This document shows, piece by piece, positions 53,663 through 62,675 of a stretch of DNA of 64,000 bases (the first letter of the stretch is position 1; every line of letters begins with the position of its first letter). The stretch is from Stenomitos frigidus ULC18 (lineage in GTDB: Bacteria; Cyanobacteriota; Cyanobacteriia; Leptolyngbyales; Leptolyngbyaceae): positions 1 through 64,000 of the forward strand of contig NZ_PVWK01000062.1 in assembly GCF_003003795.1 (NCBI RefSeq). Direction: 5' to 3'. Below the pieces are notes generated by a model, which did not search any database, was not told the DNA's origin, and saw only the letters and a list, made by a program, of their open reading frames with translations. A program made the position numbers and the translations under genes.

Positions 53663-56548
53663 TTACGGATGAAACTCTTTAGCGTGATGTTCGCAGAGCC
53701 AGAGGTAATCGCCTTCAGGGGTCAGTATTTGCTTGAGGTTGCCCCATTGTTTACTGGGATCTTTCTGGTCGAGCAGTTGCCGCAAGGCACGCAAGGCCGC
53801 ACCATCGATCGCGTCCAGTTTGCGATCGCCCTCTGGCAACGCATCGGCATAGTCTGCATCGGCGAAGCCTTTGCTGTCGGGCAGTTTTCCGGCAAGCTCT
53901 TTGGCAAAGTCAATGTCGCTTTTGAAGATGGTTTCGTAATCTTTGGCTTCCATGACACCCAGCCAGGGGCCGACTAAGGGCGTGGCGAATTTGAGAATTT
54001 TGACCATGCGACGGTAGTAGGGTGTCACCGTTTGCAACCATTTCTGGGGTTCGTCGATCGGGTACAGTCCGCAGGGTTGCTTGGGGTCAGTCGGGTCAAT
54101 GGTGGGGTGCATATGACCGGGCATCTGGCAGTAGAGTTGCAGGTTGATGCGCTGCATCCCGATGTCTTTTGACCAGACTCTGCGATCGTCGGGGCGGAGT
54201 ACAAAGAGGTTGGGACACTGCGATTCCAAAAATTTCTGCTGCTGTCGGAATTGTCTGAGAAATTGACTCTGTACCAGTTCCCGTAGCTCTGATTGACCAT
54301 CCTGGATTTCATCTAAGCGAGCCAGGACGGCATCTTGCGTTGTCCAGTGCAGCCCAAACAGGAGTTTGGTCACAGAAATGTTTTCCAGGCAAGAGGGACA
54401 TTCAATGCTTTCCTTCGGCTGTTCGCGTTCCAGTCGTTTAACCAGATTGGCGTAATCAAATTCGTGTAAGCAGTTTTCATGATTTGGGTCTGGACAGGGA
54501 ATCAGGCGAGTGATTTGCAGACCGGGGTAACGGCGCAAGGTGAGTTCGATGCCTTCTTTGAGCAGGTCAAAGAAACTGTGGGGCATAGCACCGCGCACGG
54601 TGAGTTGCAGATACTCTGCATTCGTCTTGTCGTCGCGCCCAATTTTGGCGAGTGCCAGATGGGTTTGTTCGCGGTCTTGAAATAAGACACCCGTGCGCCA
54701 GTGGATGCCGCGTCGTTCGCCTTCTTCGATCGTAAAGCGATGCTGGCGGGCAATGAACCAGGTGGGAATGCCGGGAAGCACCTCACTGAGCTGGAACTTC
54801 ATGATGATTTCTTTGCAATTCGGCTCTTGCTGTTTGCTCTGCCACAGCGATTCGTAGTTGGGTGGCTCAAACGGTAAGCGTTCGACGATAAGGCTGATGT
54901 CTTTGTTCTCCAGCGTGCGGTAGGAGAGGTCAAAGCGTTCCATCAGGCGCAAAAAGTGATCGCGCATGGGGGCATCCAGGTCGCGCCAGAGCTGCTCCAT
55001 GCAGGCACGGGTGAAGATGCCGTTGCGCTGCGTGACTTCCTCGGCTTCCAATACTTTGCTGATGTGTTCGGTTACCCACTGAGGTTTGAAGATAACCAGA
55101 TCGTTGAGTTCGTCGTTGTCTTGAAAGAAGAGAATTTCGCCTAATTCATGCAGCCAGGTTGCCAGCACTCGTTGACTGGTAGGCGCGACTTTATGTTTAT
55201 TCATCACGCCCCAAAACTTCTGCGGTGTAGTGTGACGCATCTGAGAGTTTCGCAAGGCGTTGGCAAAGTTAAGCCAGGTAGTGGGCCAGCGTTCACCCAT
55301 CAGGGGAAGCTGCGCGGCGGCATTGGTGATTGCCTGTCGTAGTGCCTCAATTCCCGTTCCTGCTTGATTGCTGATTTCCCACTGCCCGATGATTTCTGGG
55401 AACTGTTGTTGCAAATCGCTCAGGGGCAGGTCGGCATCGCGTTCATCAATGTGGGTTGCCACTAAAAGAATCGGCGAATCAGGTGCGTTAGCGCGAATGG
55501 TCTTGAGCCAGTAGATGAGTTTGCCCTGTTCCCATCCCAAACGGGCATTCCATGCCAGCAGAAACAAGGAACGATTGGTGAGAAAGAACTGGTGGGTCGC
55601 GTGATAAATCTCCTGTCCGCCAAAGTCCCAGGTATTAAGCTGCATGGTGACATCGGCTTCGCTGGGATGGGAGAGCGAGAGACTGCCAATGGCAATGCCG
55701 CGCGTGGTCGATTCCTGTTTGTCAAACGGTTGCCCATTGAGTGCTCGCAGCAGAGACGTTTTGCCCACACCTCCTTCACCCACTATCAGCAGCTTAGAAA
55801 CCCATTTTCTTTCACTACCTTTTAGTAATTGGCGACAGTAGGTAACGATTGCTTTCGTTCCCTGATCAACAATCTCTGGCTGCGGCGAAGTAAGTGGATT
55901 GCCTGTTAGCTCTAAGCCTGGTGACCCATACGGAAATTCTTTTAATTCAGTTAGATAACCAACCTCCGGAGGCAATACAGTCAATTGGTTGTTCCCTAAA
56001 GTTAACGATATCAACTTAGTTAATTTGCATAGCTCTAGGGGTAATTTAGTTAATTTATTATCTTGAATGTGTAACCTTTTTAGGTTTCTAAGTAATTCAA
56101 TCTCTTTTGGAAGAGTCGTCAATGACAGGTTAAATGCCCATAAGCTAGTTAGATTGTTTAGATGAAAGATTTGAGCAGGTAAATAGTTGAAGCAATTGCC
56201 TCCAATCCCTAATTCCTTTAGGTTCTTTAGATTGCCAAATCTAAGAGGTAGATCTACGAGACGATTATTATTCAATTTAAGCTCAACAAGGGCTTTTAAC
56301 TGCTCAATTTCAGCGGGAAGATTCACCAATTGATTATCCCTAATTTCTAGCTTCTCAAGCTTAATCAGTTTGCTTATTTCGGGAGGTATTAAAGTTAATT
56401 TATTGTGATCAAGATTAAGCCTTTTCAGATTAGTGAGTTGCCAAAGTTCTGCTGGCAGCGCCGTTAAATTTTGACCTGAGAGATCAAGGACAGTCTCTTT
56501 TGTCCGTGCAGCGTGTTTAATTCGTTCAAGGAGTTCTGCCTGGTTCAT
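53663..56548 (-). CDS. ROCO family protein: leucine-rich repeats, Roc GTPase, COR domain
   Basis: The 961 aa from MNQAELLERIKHAARTK contain about ten LRRs of 23 residues (about 20-240; LTNLKRLNLDHNKLTLIPPEI and similar). A Ras-like Roc domain follows (about 268-430), with P-loop VGEGGVGKTSLL, switch II WDFGGQEIYHATH and G4 THIDERD. The COR domain (about 440-720) comes next, and then a C-terminal region with two CxxC-like pairs (CPDPNHENC; CPSC) and no domain I know. ROCO proteins are dimerisation-regulated GTPases (LRRK2 relatives). Their bacterial roles are unknown. The LRR-coding third is clearly AT-richer than the rest. An upstream Met (56659) lies in the PIN relic and is unlikely. Confidence 0.92.
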   Translation of the reverse strand: MNQAELLERIKHAARTKETVLDLSGQNLTALPAELWQLTNLKRLNLDHNKLTLIPPEISKLIKLEKLEIRDNQLVNLPAEIEQLKALVELKLNNNRLVDLPLRFGNLKNLKELGIGGNCFNYLPAQIFHLNNLTSLWAFNLSLTTLPKEIELLRNLKRLHIQDNKLTKLPLELCKLTKLISLTLGNNQLTVLPPEVGYLTELKEFPYGSPGLELTGNPLTSPQPEIVDQGTKAIVTYCRQLLKGSERKWVSKLLIVGEGGVGKTSLLRALNGQPFDKQESTTRGIAIGSLSLSHPSEADVTMQLNTWDFGGQEIYHATHQFFLTNRSLFLLAWNARLGWEQGKLIYWLKTIRANAPDSPILLVATHIDERDADLPLSDLQQQFPEIIGQWEISNQAGTGIEALRQAITNAAAQLPLMGERWPTTWLNFANALRNSQMRHTTPQKFWGVMNKHKVAPTSQRVLATWLHELGEILFFQDNDELNDLVIFKPQWVTEHISKVLEAEEVTQRNGIFTRACMEQLWRDLDAPMRDHFLRLMERFDLSYRTLENKDISLIVERLPFEPPNYESLWQSKQQEPNCKEIIMKFQLSEVLPGIPTWFIARQHRFTIEEGERRGIHWRTGVLFQDREQTHLALAKIGRDDKTNAEYLQLTVRGAMPHSFFDLLKEGIELTLRRYPGLQITRLIPCPDPNHENCLHEFDYANLVKRLEREQPKESIECPSCLENISVTKLLFGLHWTTQDAVLARLDEIQDGQSELRELVQSQFLRQFRQQQKFLESQCPNLFVLRPDDRRVWSKDIGMQRINLQLYCQMPGHMHPTIDPTDPKQPCGLYPIDEPQKWLQTVTPYYRRMVKILKFATPLVGPWLGVMEAKDYETIFKSDIDFAKELAGKLPDSKGFADADYADALPEGDRKLDAIDGAALRALRQLLDQKDPSKQWGNLKQILTPEGDYLWLCEHHAKEFHP

Positions 56549-56624
56549 GAACTGGGGCTTGGGGGGAGGGGGTGTGGGTTGTAGGGTAAAAGCGTGTGCT
56601 TCCTGCAACGATAACAGCGCTACT

Positions 56625-56726
56625 TTATGCCCATACCCGTTGAATCGTATAGGCATCAAACTGTTTGTCTTGACTGATGACGATCAACGAGTGGGTCATA
56701 ACTTGTGCAATCAGCATTCGGTCGAA
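56625..56726 (-). pseudogene. PIN-domain toxin C-terminal stub
   Basis: The frame reads FDRMLIAQVMTHSLIVIS then QDKQFDAYTIQRVWA and a stop, the last 33 residues of a VapC-type PIN ribonuclease (FDRxLIAQA...D..F..Y). The first about 100 residues, with most catalytic acids, are missing. The stub overlaps the end of the DUF2281 antitoxin gene in another frame, so one deletion probably fused the two genes. Confidence 0.7.
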
Positions 56727-56950
56727 TAGTCCTTGAAGTCTTCTAACGGCTCATCAAAGTTATCCGCAAGCCAAATTTTTCCTTTCCAGATGCCAAGCCC
56801 GCCTCGCTTCGCAGGTTTTTCCGCTTGAATATCTAGCGCATCAGGCGTTGAATGGCTTTCGATCAAGGCTTTTGCATAGTGCAAGAGGTCTTGCTTAAGA
56901 GGCTCTGGCATCTGGGCAATCGTTTGTAAAATCTCTGTGTCTGTCGTCAT
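56711..56950 (-). CDS. DUF2281 family protein (orphan antitoxin)
   Basis: The 79-aa product reads MTTDTEILQTIAQMPEPLKQDLLHYAKALIE, then GGLGIWKGKIWLADNFDEPLEDFKDY, the standard DUF2281 layout: a helical N-terminus and a C-terminal toxin-binding tail. These proteins are VapB-like antitoxins paired with PIN toxins. The last residues STEC come from bases shared with the truncated PIN gene that follows, so the natural end (usually just after EDFKDY) was altered by the deletion. With the toxin gone, it is either a relic or a stand-alone antitoxin that could still neutralise toxins made elsewhere. Confidence 0.8.
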   Translation of the reverse strand: MTTDTEILQTIAQMPEPLKQDLLHYAKALIESHSTPDALDIQAEKPAKRGGLGIWKGKIWLADNFDEPLEDFKDYSTEC

Positions 56951-57273
56951 TTTCTCTTTAACGCTGCATTATTTCAGTACGGTCAGAAAAAAGTTCGGTT
57001 GAGTCTATGGTAATTGGGAATCAAGTGTGAAGTGGAACGACGATCGCGCTTCCTGTAACGGTAACAGCGCGATCGCTCCTGTCCATCTAGCAACCAGGGA
57101 GCGATCGCCAACGCCAGACCTTATGATTGAGGTGAACCGCTTCACTCAATCTTGCTAACGCTATGGTGGATGCCCTACGAACGTCTCGACTTCAGCAGGC
57201 GATCGATGTTGCACTCATCATGACTCACGGGCATTCAGATTCGCTCTCTAACACCCAAAAAGGAGAAAGTTAG
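56951..57273. other. intergenic region upstream of hicBA
   Basis: The 323 bp hold several HIP1-like GCGATCGC sites and two CCTGTAACGGTAACAGCGCGATCG-type motifs. A 36-codon frame at 57162-57272 (MVDALRTSRLQQAIDV...) ends just before hicB. It could be a gene remnant but has no recognisable similarity. Confidence 0.4.
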
Positions 57274-57519
57274 TTGCTTTATAAAGTGCCTTTAGTGCTT
57301 TCACCACAGTCGGAAGGGGGCTTTACAGTGACATCACCACTGCTGCCAGAACTGGTTACAGAGGGTGAAACGGTCGAGGAGGCATTGGCAAACGTCCGTG
57401 ATGCATTGGCGGCTGTTGTGGAAGCCTATGAAGATTTAGGGCGACACTTGCCGCTCAATATGCAGGTTGCAGACGCTGAAAATGCTCTCTGGCTGGAAAC
57501 CGTTGTGACTGCCCCATGA
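57274..57519 (+). CDS. hicB: HicB family antitoxin
   Basis: The 81-aa antitoxin has the partial RNase-H-like HicB fold: YKVPLVLSPQSEGGFTVTSPLLPELVTEGETVEEALANVRDAL. It starts at TTG, supported by AAGGAGAAAG 6-14 nt upstream. The order antitoxin-toxin, with the toxin start overlapping the antitoxin stop (ATGA), indicates tight translational coupling. The acidic antitoxin neutralises HicA and probably autoregulates the operon, though it lacks an obvious C-terminal DNA-binding domain. Confidence 0.88.
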   Translation: MLYKVPLVLSPQSEGGFTVTSPLLPELVTEGETVEEALANVRDALAAVVEAYEDLGRHLPLNMQVADAENALWLETVVTAP

Positions 57520-57728
57520 AGTATCGCGATGTCACTCGCAAGCTAAAAGTACTGGGCTGTGAGGAGTTGCCTCGACGTGGGGGCGGCTCTCACCGTAAAT
57601 GGTTGAATCCAGAGACACAGCAAGCGACTGTACTGCCAGATTGGGGTAGCCGTGATCTCAAACTTGGCACCGTGCGGGCTGCCATTCGACAGTTAGGCAT
57701 TGATTGGAGTGCGTTTGACGGTGCATAG
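57516..57728 (+). CDS. hicA: HicA family mRNA interferase toxin
   Basis: The 70-aa basic double-stranded-RNA-binding-fold toxin reads MKYRDVTRKLKVLGCEELPRRGGGSHRKW, with the catalytic His26 in GGSHRKW, and ends RDLKLGTVRAAIRQLGIDWSAF. It cleaves mRNA when freed from HicB. It overlaps hicB by 4 nt. It looks intact, unlike the neighbouring DUF2281/PIN system. Confidence 0.9.
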   Translation: MKYRDVTRKLKVLGCEELPRRGGGSHRKWLNPETQQATVLPDWGSRDLKLGTVRAAIRQLGIDWSAFDGA

Positions 57729-57969
57729 CGCCACTGCTTGTAAAAATAGCTTCATTGGATCAAAGCGTTGGAGCTGATTGACTGACAAACGATCTTCGCG
57801 TAGCGATTGTCATCGCCTGCAATGCGATTGCAACACCCCACAACGGCATTGTTACCCTGCACGATAGTAACGAAGCGCAATCCGTCGGCTTGAAGAAAAA
57901 ATCCGATCGCAAACGCCCTACACGCCAAAAAGCCGCGATCACGTGAGCCACTTTCTGATGAGGCGATCG

Positions 57970-58809
57970 TCATCTTTCATCTTGCTCAGGCAGTGACAGC
58001 GCGAGCTGGTAGAGCTGACGCCGGGGTAATGCAGTTTGCTGTGCCAGTTGACGGCTGGCATCCGATCGCGACAGACCTTGCTTCAAAAGATTTTGCAGTT
58101 CGGTTTTAAGGGTTGCTTCAGAGAGCACAGGCTGAGTAGCGTCTGCTCCAGCCACCACTACCGTAAATTCGCCCTGTGGTTCGTGACTGCTGTAGTGCGC
58201 GATCGCCGCTGCCACCGTGCCACGCCAAATCTCCTCATACCGTTTGGTCAATTCCCGCGCCAGCACAATTTGACGGTCTGCTCCCAAAAGCAGAAGATCT
58301 TGCAACGTTTGTCGTATCCGATGGGGCGCTTCGTAAAAAATCAGCGTTCGAGGCTCCGTCTGCAACACCTCTAGATGGGCACGACGGGCTTGCGATTTAG
58401 CGGGTAGGAAACCTTCAAAAATAAACCGATCGCACGGCAAACCAGATGCAATTAAAGCGGCGATCGCGGCACTCGGCCCCGGAATGGGCACCACAGAAAT
58501 ATCCGCCTCCGCGCAAGCTTTCACCAGTTCATAGCCAGGGTCAGAAATACCCGGCATCCCCGCATCCGTCACCAGCGCAATGCTTTTTCCCTGCTGCAAT
58601 CGTTCTAGTAGCTCTGTTGTGCGACTATACCGATTGTGATCGTGATAGCTAATTTGGGGGGTGCCTACCTGAAAATGATGCAGCAGCTTGCCTGTATGGC
58701 GCGTATCCTCAGCAGCAATCAAATCCACCGTTTGCAGAATCCGCACGGCTCGAAAGGTCATGTCTTCTAGATTACCGATCGGTGTGCCGACGAGATAGAG
58801 CGTTCCGGG

Positions 58810-58812
<3 letters not shown>
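57970..58812 (-). CDS. rsmI: 16S rRNA (cytidine(1402)-2'-O)-methyltransferase
   Basis: The 280-aa tetrapyrrole-methylase-fold enzyme 2'-O-methylates C1402 of 16S rRNA in the ribosomal decoding centre. Signatures are MPGTLYLVGTPIGNLEDMTFRA, AAEDTRHTGKLLHHF, ALVTDAGMPGISDPGYELV, PIPGPSAAIAALIASGLP and FEGFLPAKSQARRAHLE. The frame is open for 45 more codons upstream (to 58947), but these only translate tandem repeats (SAVSGQRSAVS, HPSPLTPHSSP), so the start at 58812 is preferred. It is divergent from the PfkB kinase, with the repeat tract as the intergenic region. Confidence 0.93.
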
Positions 58813-58960
<148 letters not shown>

Positions 58961-58964
58961 ACCA

Positions 58965-59852
58965 ATGTCCCAACTTCAATCCCATCGGGGACTTTTCATC
59001 GGTGTTGTGACGCTCGATCTCATCTATCTGGTCGATCGCCCACCGTTGGCTAATGAAAAACTCGCTGCTTCTGACTATACGGTGTCAGCGGGGGGGCCGG
59101 CGACGAATGCGGCTGTTGCGTTTAGTCATTTGGGTAACGAGGCGATCGTGATGGGTGTGCTGGGCATGCATCCAATGGCGCAGTTGATTCTGACCGATCT
59201 TCAGCAATATGGGGTGACACTCAACGATCTAAGTCCGACTCTTGCGACTCCGCCGCCCGTCTCCTCCATCATGGTGACAGAAAAAACAGGCGACCGAGCA
59301 GTCGTCTCGTTGAATGCAGTGAGAGCCCAGGCGAGTGCCAACATCCCTGCCAACAGCTTGCAGGATGTGGCTGTCATCCTCATCGACGGGCACCAAATGG
59401 CGGTGGGACGAACGATCGCAATGGAGGCACGATCGCGCGGAATTCCGGTTGTCATTGATGGCGGTAGCTGGAAACCGGGTTTTGAAACAGTGCTGCCTCT
59501 GGCTGACTATGTGATCTGTTCCGCCAACTTTCACCCTCCCCACTGCCAAAGCCCGCAAGACGTGGCGGCGTACCTGTTAAATTTAGGCGTTCCCCATATC
59601 GCCATTACGCAAGGGCAGCAACCCATTCAGTACTGGACAGTAACCTCAGCGGGACACATCGACGTGCCCATTGTTACCGTGGTCGATACACTAGGAGCGG
59701 GAGATATCTTTCATGGTGCGTTCTGCCACGCCATTCTGCGAGAAGATTTTAGAGACGCACTGGCGATCGCTGCCAACATCGCGGCTCAGTCCTGCCAATA
59801 CTTTGGTACCCGCCGCTGGATGGAGGAAGGAAGAGGAGAGAGTTTTGAGTGA
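58965..59852 (+). CDS. PfkB family carbohydrate kinase
   Basis: The 295-aa ribokinase-like sugar or nucleoside kinase has the N-terminal PfkB signature GGPATNAAVAFSHLG (about 44-58) and C-terminal signature VDTLGAGDIFHGAFCHAI, with catalytic Asp in GAGD (about 250) and the anion hole. It phosphorylates a small sugar-like substrate with ATP in the cytoplasm. The sugar is not predictable. The final codons (EERGRGESFE) run into repeats, so the C-terminus may have been modified by repeat growth. A CysQ-type phosphatase follows on the same strand after about 200 bp of repeats. Confidence 0.88.
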   Translation: MSQLQSHRGLFIGVVTLDLIYLVDRPPLANEKLAASDYTVSAGGPATNAAVAFSHLGNEAIVMGVLGMHPMAQLILTDLQQYGVTLNDLSPTLATPPPVSSIMVTEKTGDRAVVSLNAVRAQASANIPANSLQDVAVILIDGHQMAVGRTIAMEARSRGIPVVIDGGSWKPGFETVLPLADYVICSANFHPPHCQSPQDVAAYLLNLGVPHIAITQGQQPIQYWTVTSAGHIDVPIVTVVDTLGAGDIFHGAFCHAILREDFRDALAIAANIAAQSCQYFGTRRWMEEGRGESFE

Positions 59853-60035
59853 ATTGAGGAGTCAGCAGTCAGCAGTCAGTGGCCAGCGGTCAGCGGTCAG
59901 CGGTCAGCAGTCAGCAGTCAGCAGTCAGCGATAAAACTAACTCAAAACTCTCTAGCGTAGCGGCGCAAAGCGCTACTCAAAACTCAAAACTCAAAACTCA
60001 AAACTCAAAACTTCTTACCCTTCCCTCACCCCTCT
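59840..60035. repeat. STRR tract between pfkB-type and cysQ-type genes
   Basis: The tract contains AGTCAGC/GGTCAGC heptamers (about 59855-59930), then CTCAAAA heptamers (59938-60012), with a short segment 'ctctctagcgtagcggcgcaaagcgctact' between them. Similar sequences, inverted, lie in the tract at 58850-58945. The two tracts therefore form a long-range inverted arrangement around the kinase gene. Confidence 0.75.
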
Positions 60036-60050
60036 CGGAGACTGCCCAAT

Positions 60051-60914
60051 TTGAACCACTTGCACGCTGCGGAATTACAGGAACTATTGACGATCGCCCG
60101 TAGCATTGGCTGGGGTGCTGCCGATATCTTGCTCAACGTTCAGCATTTAGATCTCAACGTTCAGGACTCAGGTGATGGCCCCGTTACGGCTGCCGATACG
60201 GCCGTTGATGCCTATATCCTCAACAATCTGCACGCTAGTTTGGGGAGGCGTGAGTTTGCGTATTTAACAGAAGAAACGTATAAAACACAGCCCCTGGAGG
60301 AACGGTTGTCGAAGCCGTTGGTCTGGGTTATTGACCCGCTTGATGGCACAAAAGATTTCATCAAGGGCACCGGAGAATATGCCGTTCATATTGCGTTGCT
60401 AGAGGACGATCGACCCGTGCTGGCAGTGGTGGCTTGTCCAGCCGCTGGGACGCTTTACTTTGCCACGTTGGGCGGCGGCACCTTTGTTGAGCGGCAACAC
60501 GAAACACCAGTACCAATCCATGTCTCGCAACGAAAACAGTTGGCAGAACTGACGATCGTTGCCAGCCGTAGCCATCGAGATGAGCGCTTGAACCAACTGT
60601 TGCAACGCTTCCCTGTACAACAACAGCGATCGCGTGGGAGTGTGGGTGGCAAAATCGCCGCGATTCTAGAACAACAGGCAGATATCTACCTTTCGCTCTC
60701 TGGTACGTCTGCTCCTAAAGATTGGGATTTGGCGGCACCGGAGTTAATCCTGACGGAGGCCGGAGGGCGCTTCACCCATTTTGATGGCTCGTTGCTGCAC
60801 TACAACCAGGAGGATGTCAGCCAATGGGGTGGTCTGGTTGCCAGCAATGGGCACTGCCACGACCAGTTATGTGCTGAGGCAGTAAGGCTTTTGGCCGCGA
60901 TCGATGCTCCGTAG
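60051..60914 (+). CDS. inositol-monophosphatase superfamily phosphatase, CysQ type
   Basis: The 287-aa lithium-sensitive phosphatase fold has the metal motif DPLDGTKDFIKGTGEYAVHIAL (about 99-120) with upstream Glu (YLTEET at about 75), and the second signature DWDLAAPELILTEAGG (about 225). The KDF variant after DGT is usual in 3'(2'),5'-bisphosphate nucleotidases (CysQ), which clear PAP formed in sulfate assimilation. Substrate choice is inferred. The start is TTG at 60051, with CGGAG about 10 nt upstream. No earlier in-frame ATG exists because the upstream DNA is repeats. Confidence 0.88.
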   Translation: MNHLHAAELQELLTIARSIGWGAADILLNVQHLDLNVQDSGDGPVTAADTAVDAYILNNLHASLGRREFAYLTEETYKTQPLEERLSKPLVWVIDPLDGTKDFIKGTGEYAVHIALLEDDRPVLAVVACPAAGTLYFATLGGGTFVERQHETPVPIHVSQRKQLAELTIVASRSHRDERLNQLLQRFPVQQQRSRGSVGGKIAAILEQQADIYLSLSGTSAPKDWDLAAPELILTEAGGRFTHFDGSLLHYNQEDVSQWGGLVASNGHCHDQLCAEAVRLLAAIDAP

Positions 60915-60935
60915 CGATACTGTACCGAAACACCT

Positions 60936-61080
60936 CTAAGGAGCGTGGATTAAATAACATCGGTCATTCTCACGTAAGGGCTTAGCCTTCGGCAGGGTTG
61001 CCTTCGGCTACGGCAAGCGCTTTTACCCGAATGCTAAGCCCCTACAAAATTGTCGGTTTGATTAAATTCTCATTCCTAAG
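60936..61080. mobile_element. MITE-like element, copy 2
   Basis: The 145-bp element is nearly identical to copy 1 (differences at only a few positions). It begins CTAAGGAGCGTGGATTAAAT and ends GATTAAATTCTCATTCCTAAG. Its right end supplies the stop codon (TAG, 61076-61078 on the minus strand) of the adjoining methyltransferase gene. Confidence 0.8.
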
Positions 61081-61723
61081 CTTGACGATGAGCAATGACT
61101 GCATAGAAGGGATCGCCACCACCCATACCAAAGAGCTGCATGATGCCGGGTGCTTGTGATTGTCGCGCCACGACTTCCGGCTTGGTGAATCCCGGCACTG
61201 ACGTAAAATAACCTTCAACAAGTCTCACACGATCGCCCTCAGAGCCATCACGCCAGGCCTGAATCGCCTTTTGATAAAACATTCGGTTTGAGAAGCTGAT
61301 GATGGCAACGCCACCGGGCTTGAGCACGCGGTGAATCTCGCTAAAAATGGCTTCGGGATATTGCATGTACTGCACAGAAACCGTATTCAGCACCGCATCA
61401 AAGGATTGATCATCTAGCGGCAGCGTCGGTTCCTGGTTCAAGTTCTGCACAAAGTAATGATCTAGCCGAGGGTTGCGCGCAAGTTCTTCACCATTGAGCC
61501 CATGCCCTTCGACGTGCGTAAACGCGATCGCCTCTGGTAAATGTGATACCCAGCTACTCATCAGATCCAGAACGCGCATGTCTGGCTGCAACCGTTCCTG
61601 ATAGAGATCGGTCAACTGCTGGATAAAGCCTTCATCAACATGGGTGACAAAACGCGGTTGCCCATAGAAGAAGCTATCGTTTGTATCGTCAAGTTTGGCG
61701 CGCTGTTCGGGGCGTAGCAGCAT
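61076..61723 (-). CDS. SAM-dependent methyltransferase domain protein
   Basis: The 215-aa protein has a Methyltransf_11-like core: RVLDLMSSWVSHLPEAIAF replaces the usual GxGxG motif I (no glycines), then GHGLNGEELARN, FDAVLNTVSVQYMQYPEA and LKPGGVAIISFSNRMF. The loss of the glycine-rich SAM loop is a family feature of a set of cyanobacterial/plant proteins, so SAM binding is not certain. The last residues AHRQA and stop run into MITE copy 2, so the natural C-terminus may have been a little longer. Substrate unknown. Confidence 0.8.
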   Translation of the reverse strand: MLLRPEQRAKLDDTNDSFFYGQPRFVTHVDEGFIQQLTDLYQERLQPDMRVLDLMSSWVSHLPEAIAFTHVEGHGLNGEELARNPRLDHYFVQNLNQEPTLPLDDQSFDAVLNTVSVQYMQYPEAIFSEIHRVLKPGGVAIISFSNRMFYQKAIQAWRDGSEGDRVRLVEGYFTSVPGFTKPEVVARQSQAPGIMQLFGMGGGDPFYAVIAHRQA

Positions 61724-62023
61724 GGTTTGTAGACAAGCGATTTGGATGAGGGGTTGACCTTGGATTATAAAGATATGTTAACAAAGTCCAGCCCGATCGC
61801 GCATCTCCAGACCTCTGAGGTCTAGCCCCCTGAATCCCCCTACTCGATCGGCCCCTGCGCGTTTGCCTGATGCTGCTTGGGATTGTCACAGCTTGTTCTT
61901 CCCTGGTGTTTGTGAAGTGTCTCTAGTTAGAGCTGTTTCAATCTGCGAGCAAGCTTTTGTCCGGAGCGTCTCAAAAGTTGCTGATCAGTGTCATAGCCAT
62001 TGTTTTAGTGCCTGGGTTCGATC
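61724..62023. other. intergenic region, no recognisable feature
   Basis: These 300 bp between the divergent methyltransferase and IS630-type genes contain no gene or repeat that I can support. Confidence 0.4.
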
Positions 62024-62467
62024 GTGCCACCAAGAGTACAACTCAAACCACATCTGACAGCTAGCGAAATCAAACACCTTTATCGGCATGCGCAGGACAA
62101 GATCGAAGCGCGTCGGTGGCACCTGGTACATCTGGTGGCGCAGCAATGGACGGTGAGACAAGCAGCGCAACTCATTGGGATGAACTATGACTATGCCAAG
62201 GAAATCATTGGCCGCTACAACCAACAAGGCCCTTTAGGCGTCAAAAACCGCAGTCAGCAAGGGCAACCGTCTCCACGATCGCTCCTTACGCCAGAACAAC
62301 AGCAGGAACTCAAACAAGCACTTCAAGCAGCCTCACCAGACGGTGAACGCTGGACGGGGCCTAAAGTTGCCCGTTGGATCGCAGCGAAAACGGGTAAACA
62401 AGTCTGGGCACAACGTGGCTGGGATTACTTGCAACGGTTAAAAGATGAAGAGGATGCTTGTGATTGA
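62024..62467 (+). pseudogene. IS630-family transposase, N-terminal helix-turn-helix part only
   Basis: The 147 codons encode a helix-turn-helix (about 35-70: VAQQWTVRQAAQLIGMNYDYAKEIIGRYN) and the winged-helix segment TGPKVARWIAAKTGKQVWAQRGWDYLQRL, the standard N-terminal half of Tc1/mariner-like IS630 transposases. The DDE catalytic half that should follow is absent. The frame ends in DEEDACD and MITE copy 3 starts about 60 bp later. Many IS630 elements use a programmed frameshift to join two frames, but I see no DDE frame downstream here, so this is a fragment. Confidence 0.7.
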
Positions 62468-62528
62468 GCAAAGGACGGGGTGCGATTAGCAAAAGGCGTA
62501 AACGGTGCAAGCGGCTTCAGCGAGACAA

Positions 62529-62634
62529 GTAAGGATTGTGGATTAAATAAAATCGACGCATTATTTGCAGGTAGGGGCGCATGGCCCTGCGCTCCTACGG
62601 GAAACGCCGGAGTGATTAAATTCTTGTTCCTACG
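62529..62634. mobile_element. MITE-like element, copy 3 (different core)
   Basis: It begins GTAAGGATTGTGGATTAAAT and ends GATTAAATTCTTGTTCCTAC, with ends related to copies 1 and 2. The core is different: GTAGGGGCGCATGGCCCTGC and following bases to CTCCTACGGG form an inner hairpin. The right end overlaps a perfect 20-bp hairpin (62627-62675). Confidence 0.65.
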
Positions 62635-62675
62635 GTTAGTATGGCAATCTGCTACTGCCATACTAACCGTAGGAA
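62627..62675. repeat. perfect 20-bp inverted repeat
   Basis: TTCCTACGGTTAGTATGGCA (62627-62646) and TGCCATACTAACCGTAGGAA (62656-62675) are exact reverse complements around the 9-nt loop ATCTGCTAC. It shares its first bases with the right end of MITE copy 3. No T run follows. It may be a folded mobile element end or a strong RNA hairpin. Confidence 0.8.
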
